Both the position numbers and the translations under genes were made by a program. Source: an uncultured Mollicutes bacterium (GTDB taxonomy: Bacteria; Bacillota_I; Bacilli_A; UBA3375). From it: 6,011 nt of DNA. Positions 5,601-6,011 of this stretch are shown here, piece by piece. The stretch is from NCBI GenBank assembly GCA_947313935.1, contig CAMZNW010000110.1, forward strand, positions 1-6,011, given 5' to 3'. Under the pieces are notes generated by a model. The model had not been told where the DNA came from. It did no database searches and was given only the letters and a program-made list of their open reading frames with translations. The stretch's first letter is position 1, and each line of letters opens with the position of its first letter.

Positions 5601-6011
5601 TGATGTAACACCACCAGTAATTACAACTCAAAATTTAACAATGAAAACAGGAGATACAAAACCAACAAAAGATAAATATTTAGTATCAGTAACTGATAAT
5701 ATAGATGGTGATATTGATTTTAATTCTGTAACAATGGATGATGCAGCGATAAATCCAGATGAAGAAGGAACTTATGAAGTTAAATTTCAAGTAAATGATG
5801 CAGCTGGAAATACAGCAAATGCGACTGCTAATATGACAGTAGATGAAACACCACCAGTAATTACAACACAAAATTTAACAATGAAAACAGGAGATACAAA
5901 ACCAACTAAAGATAAATATTTGGTATCTGTAATTGATGCTGTTGATGGAGAAATTAATTTTGATTCAGTAACAATGGATGATGCAGCGATAAATCCAGAT
6001 GAAGAAGGAAC
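2542..6011 (+). CDS. Large internalin-like surface adhesin: signal peptide, LRRs and Ig-like repeats (3' end outside window)
   Basis: The frame is open for 1,156 full codons and runs off the window, so the C-terminus and any LPXTG wall anchor are not visible. In order: signal peptide (about 1-27); internalin-type LRR cap beginning IPDAYFKHAL (38-47) and running to about 87; seven leucine-rich repeats of 20-22 residues (88 to about 229); a segment up to about 285 ending in FTGKV, resembling the LRR-adjacent Ig-like domain that caps Listeria internalins; then at least eleven Ig-like modules of about 80 residues (286 onward), related to the DUF5011/Big_3-type surface Ig domains. The late modules follow the plan TPPVITTQ, KPTKDKYLVSV, GTYEVKF and DAAGN. 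No Cys or Trp is encoded in the visible part, and the repeats are strongly acidic, as in many Gram-positive surface stalks. The inferred role is binding of host or partner-cell ligands through the LRR domain, held away from the wall by the Ig stalk. The ligand is unknown. It probably has its own transcription unit and shows no functional tie to argS. Confidence 0.92.
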   Translation, partial: MSKKLINKVMGGIISVLLVVVIVGLDAKEMGSNDVVQIPDAYFKHALQTAASKENQDLTVSDLNNLTGTITVSKGVSNLTGAEYLTGIDNLQLENNEIRNITPLSNLTNLKVLNLKNNKLHDVQGLTNLTNLTELNVANNRLDNLDGLNTLNELTTLDASNNHINNIASLENDNKITSLTLNDNRIETISEVATMTLDTLNLDNNGILDASPINDDITNLSISNQNIFLDEIAGDLDDTYKPNVIDYKGNAVTINSSAKLVDGTNNYSETFDDGANFTGKVLAEVIVGAHLVVSTKGDIYVEIGSKVTAEDIIEDVTLEGESISYTTKIVGVDTSKAGVASVVVSVTDDESGISDNVFSFIHVEDINPPKIDTKNLEINVNDPIPSTKDFIKSIYDNEDGDLSLDNIKVDSSFVDNTKKGDYDVIFSIVDSQNNVGYKSASLRVNDVTPIIKAHPITINIESSIPKVEEFVDSVVDSKDLDLTASDVTMKLDMKGANLTPGTHKVLLSVEDKEGNIGSTETELIVLPDTVSPIMNFNKDVAKPVGAALPTNEDFVNSVYDIVDKDLKVDDVVITSDTGDIDMNVTKDYPMTLTITDKYHNTTIEHAMLMVTNAFKPIINVNDISVAKNAHLPTKEDFSLALFSLDLDLTTDDVNMDLSKVDMSKAGVYKVKFSVIDKYMMPGTSFATVSVSDKEGPKLTTQNAIAQKGDNIPDVGFFVQSLVDESDTDFDIRSLHIDASDVKMNKTGTYKVVISGYDKVGYSVNEEAELTVVDGQGPKIYSQNVIKSINESKPKKEDYIVSLFDDLGNTFTNDDVTMDDKDVDMTKPGKYEVKLTGIDSNNEKIVVKTKLIVKDNIAPEITGTSLTTSLNSVSPAKEAYLSTITDNFDDVEISDVAMNDDAIKLDTEGTYDVKFSIMDHDGNYSEVTKNLTVTADATSSAPVLTTQDVTIQKGDDLPTKDKYILNISDDVDDLTVDDVVLVSNLEDSSKVGTIPMKLYVTDSDNNVTTNIVNLIIKDSTPDVTPPVITTQNLTMKTGDTKPTKDKYLVSVTDNIDGDIDFNSVTMDDAAINPDEEGTYEVKFQVNDAAGNTANATANMTVDETPPVITTQNLTMKTGDTKPTKDKYLVSVIDAVDGEINFDSVTMDDAAINPDEEG
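2803..3228 (+). repeat. Leucine-rich repeat block of the adhesin
   Basis: Residues 88-229 hold repeats starting at 88, 110, 132, 154, 176, 197 and 217. The first five steps are 22, 22, 22, 22 and 21 residues, fitting the internalin 22-residue class. The frame is L-x-x-L-x-L-x-x-N-x-I/L, seen as LKVLNLKNNKL (110-120), LTELNVANNRL (132-142), LTTLDASNNHI (154-164) and ITSLTLNDNRI (176-186). The last two repeats are shorter and less regular. The block would form the curved ligand-binding solenoid. It is shorter than the 15-repeat LRR of InlA and close in size to InlB. Confidence 0.9.
3190..3396 (+). other. LRR-adjacent (internalin C-cap) segment
   Basis: Residues 217-285 include the degenerate last LRR and then QNIFLDE (225-231), NVIDYKGNAVTINSS (243-257), a Tyr-containing turn and FTGKVLAEV (277-285). 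Internalins have an equivalent LRR-adjacent Ig-like domain with a similar order (QxI-L, nVk---G-xI-P, then FSGTVTQ). The match is by pattern only and is moderate. Confidence 0.5.
3397..6011 (+). repeat. Tandem Ig-like module array of the adhesin, at least 11 units, continuing past the window
   Basis: Approximate module starts (bases) are 3397, 3637, 3880, 4126, 4378, 4618, 4861, 5104, 5347, 5593 and 5845, so each unit is 240-252 bases or 80-84 residues. Shared positions are a start of the form xPxI, a central acidic stretch such as DLTxDDV, a GTYxVKxxVxD strand near the end, often followed by GN, and a closing xLxVxD. Modules 1-8 share mainly this skeleton, while modules 10 and 11 are near copies. 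The first module (3397-3636) is the most divergent and is assigned by its GVASVVVSVTD strand and closing HVED. Confidence 0.88.
5608..6011 (+). repeat. Near-identical 240-base direct repeat at the window end
   Basis: The unit beginning ACACCACCAGTAATTACA at 5608 starts again at 5848, exactly 240 bases or 80 codons later. Across the 164 bases of the second copy inside the window I count 14 mismatches by eye, about 91 percent identity. The last 44 bases are identical in both copies (5728-5771 and 5968-6011). Several mismatches are silent and most of the others lie in the TDNIDGDID / IDAVDGEIN stretch. Confidence 0.92.

Noticed and set aside
5686..5871. A 61-codon reading frame on the - strand rich in Cys, Ile and Tyr
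   Set aside because: It could look like a small membrane protein, but it is the reverse of the GAT/ACA-rich repeat codons and would partly recur with each repeat copy. Treated as a shadow.
3397..6011. A CRISPR-like or other non-coding repeat array
   Set aside because: The period of about 240 bases, the preserved reading frame and the Ig-like protein pattern show that this is coding tandem-domain repetition.
1..6011. A previously undescribed multi-gene system
   Set aside because: The genes are a permease tail, argS, a thioredoxin-like protein and a surface adhesin of recognisable architecture. No evidence links them into a new defence, secretion or mobile system.

Overview
The window comes from a very AT-rich genome (mostly A/T at third codon positions and almost no G/C in the spacers). 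It uses the standard code: Trp is TGG in argS, and the visible stops are TAA, TAG and TAG. Rho-independent termination, a clostridial/Erysipelotrichia-type arginyl-tRNA synthetase and an internalin-like LRR plus Ig-like surface protein together point to a low-GC Gram-positive (Bacillota), possibly a commensal of the Gemella or Erysipelotrichia kind. The genus cannot be fixed from the sequence alone. All recognised genes are on the + strand.

Layout: (1) Bases 1-80 are the last 25 codons of a membrane transporter, probably an NCS2 uracil/xanthine permease, closed by a clear hairpin-plus-T-tract terminator at 120-150. (2) Bases 151-430 form an AT-rich spacer with no gene and a possible argS promoter at its end. 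(3) argS (431-2122) encodes a complete 563-residue arginyl-tRNA synthetase. (4) Seven bases later, at a GTG start whose Shine-Dalgarno overlaps the argS stop, lies a 99-residue thioredoxin-fold protein with a CQTC active site (2130-2429). The two genes are very likely co-transcribed. (5) After a 112-base spacer without an obvious terminator, a very large open frame starts at 2542 and runs off the window end. It has no stop in 1,156 codons. It encodes a secreted, internalin-like adhesin: signal peptide, LRR cap, about seven 20-22-residue leucine-rich repeats, an LRR-adjacent segment, and then at least eleven Ig-like modules of about 80 residues.

The adhesin fills more than half of the window and is its most notable content. 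Its early Ig modules have diverged strongly, whereas the last two visible modules are about 91 percent identical in DNA over the 164 bases that can be compared, with a 240-base period. This pattern suggests recent repeat amplification and a length-variable array continuing beyond the window. The permease, argS and thioredoxin-like genes are housekeeping-type neighbours with no evident functional link to the adhesin. I found no CRISPR, RNA gene, mobile element or convincing new multi-gene system.
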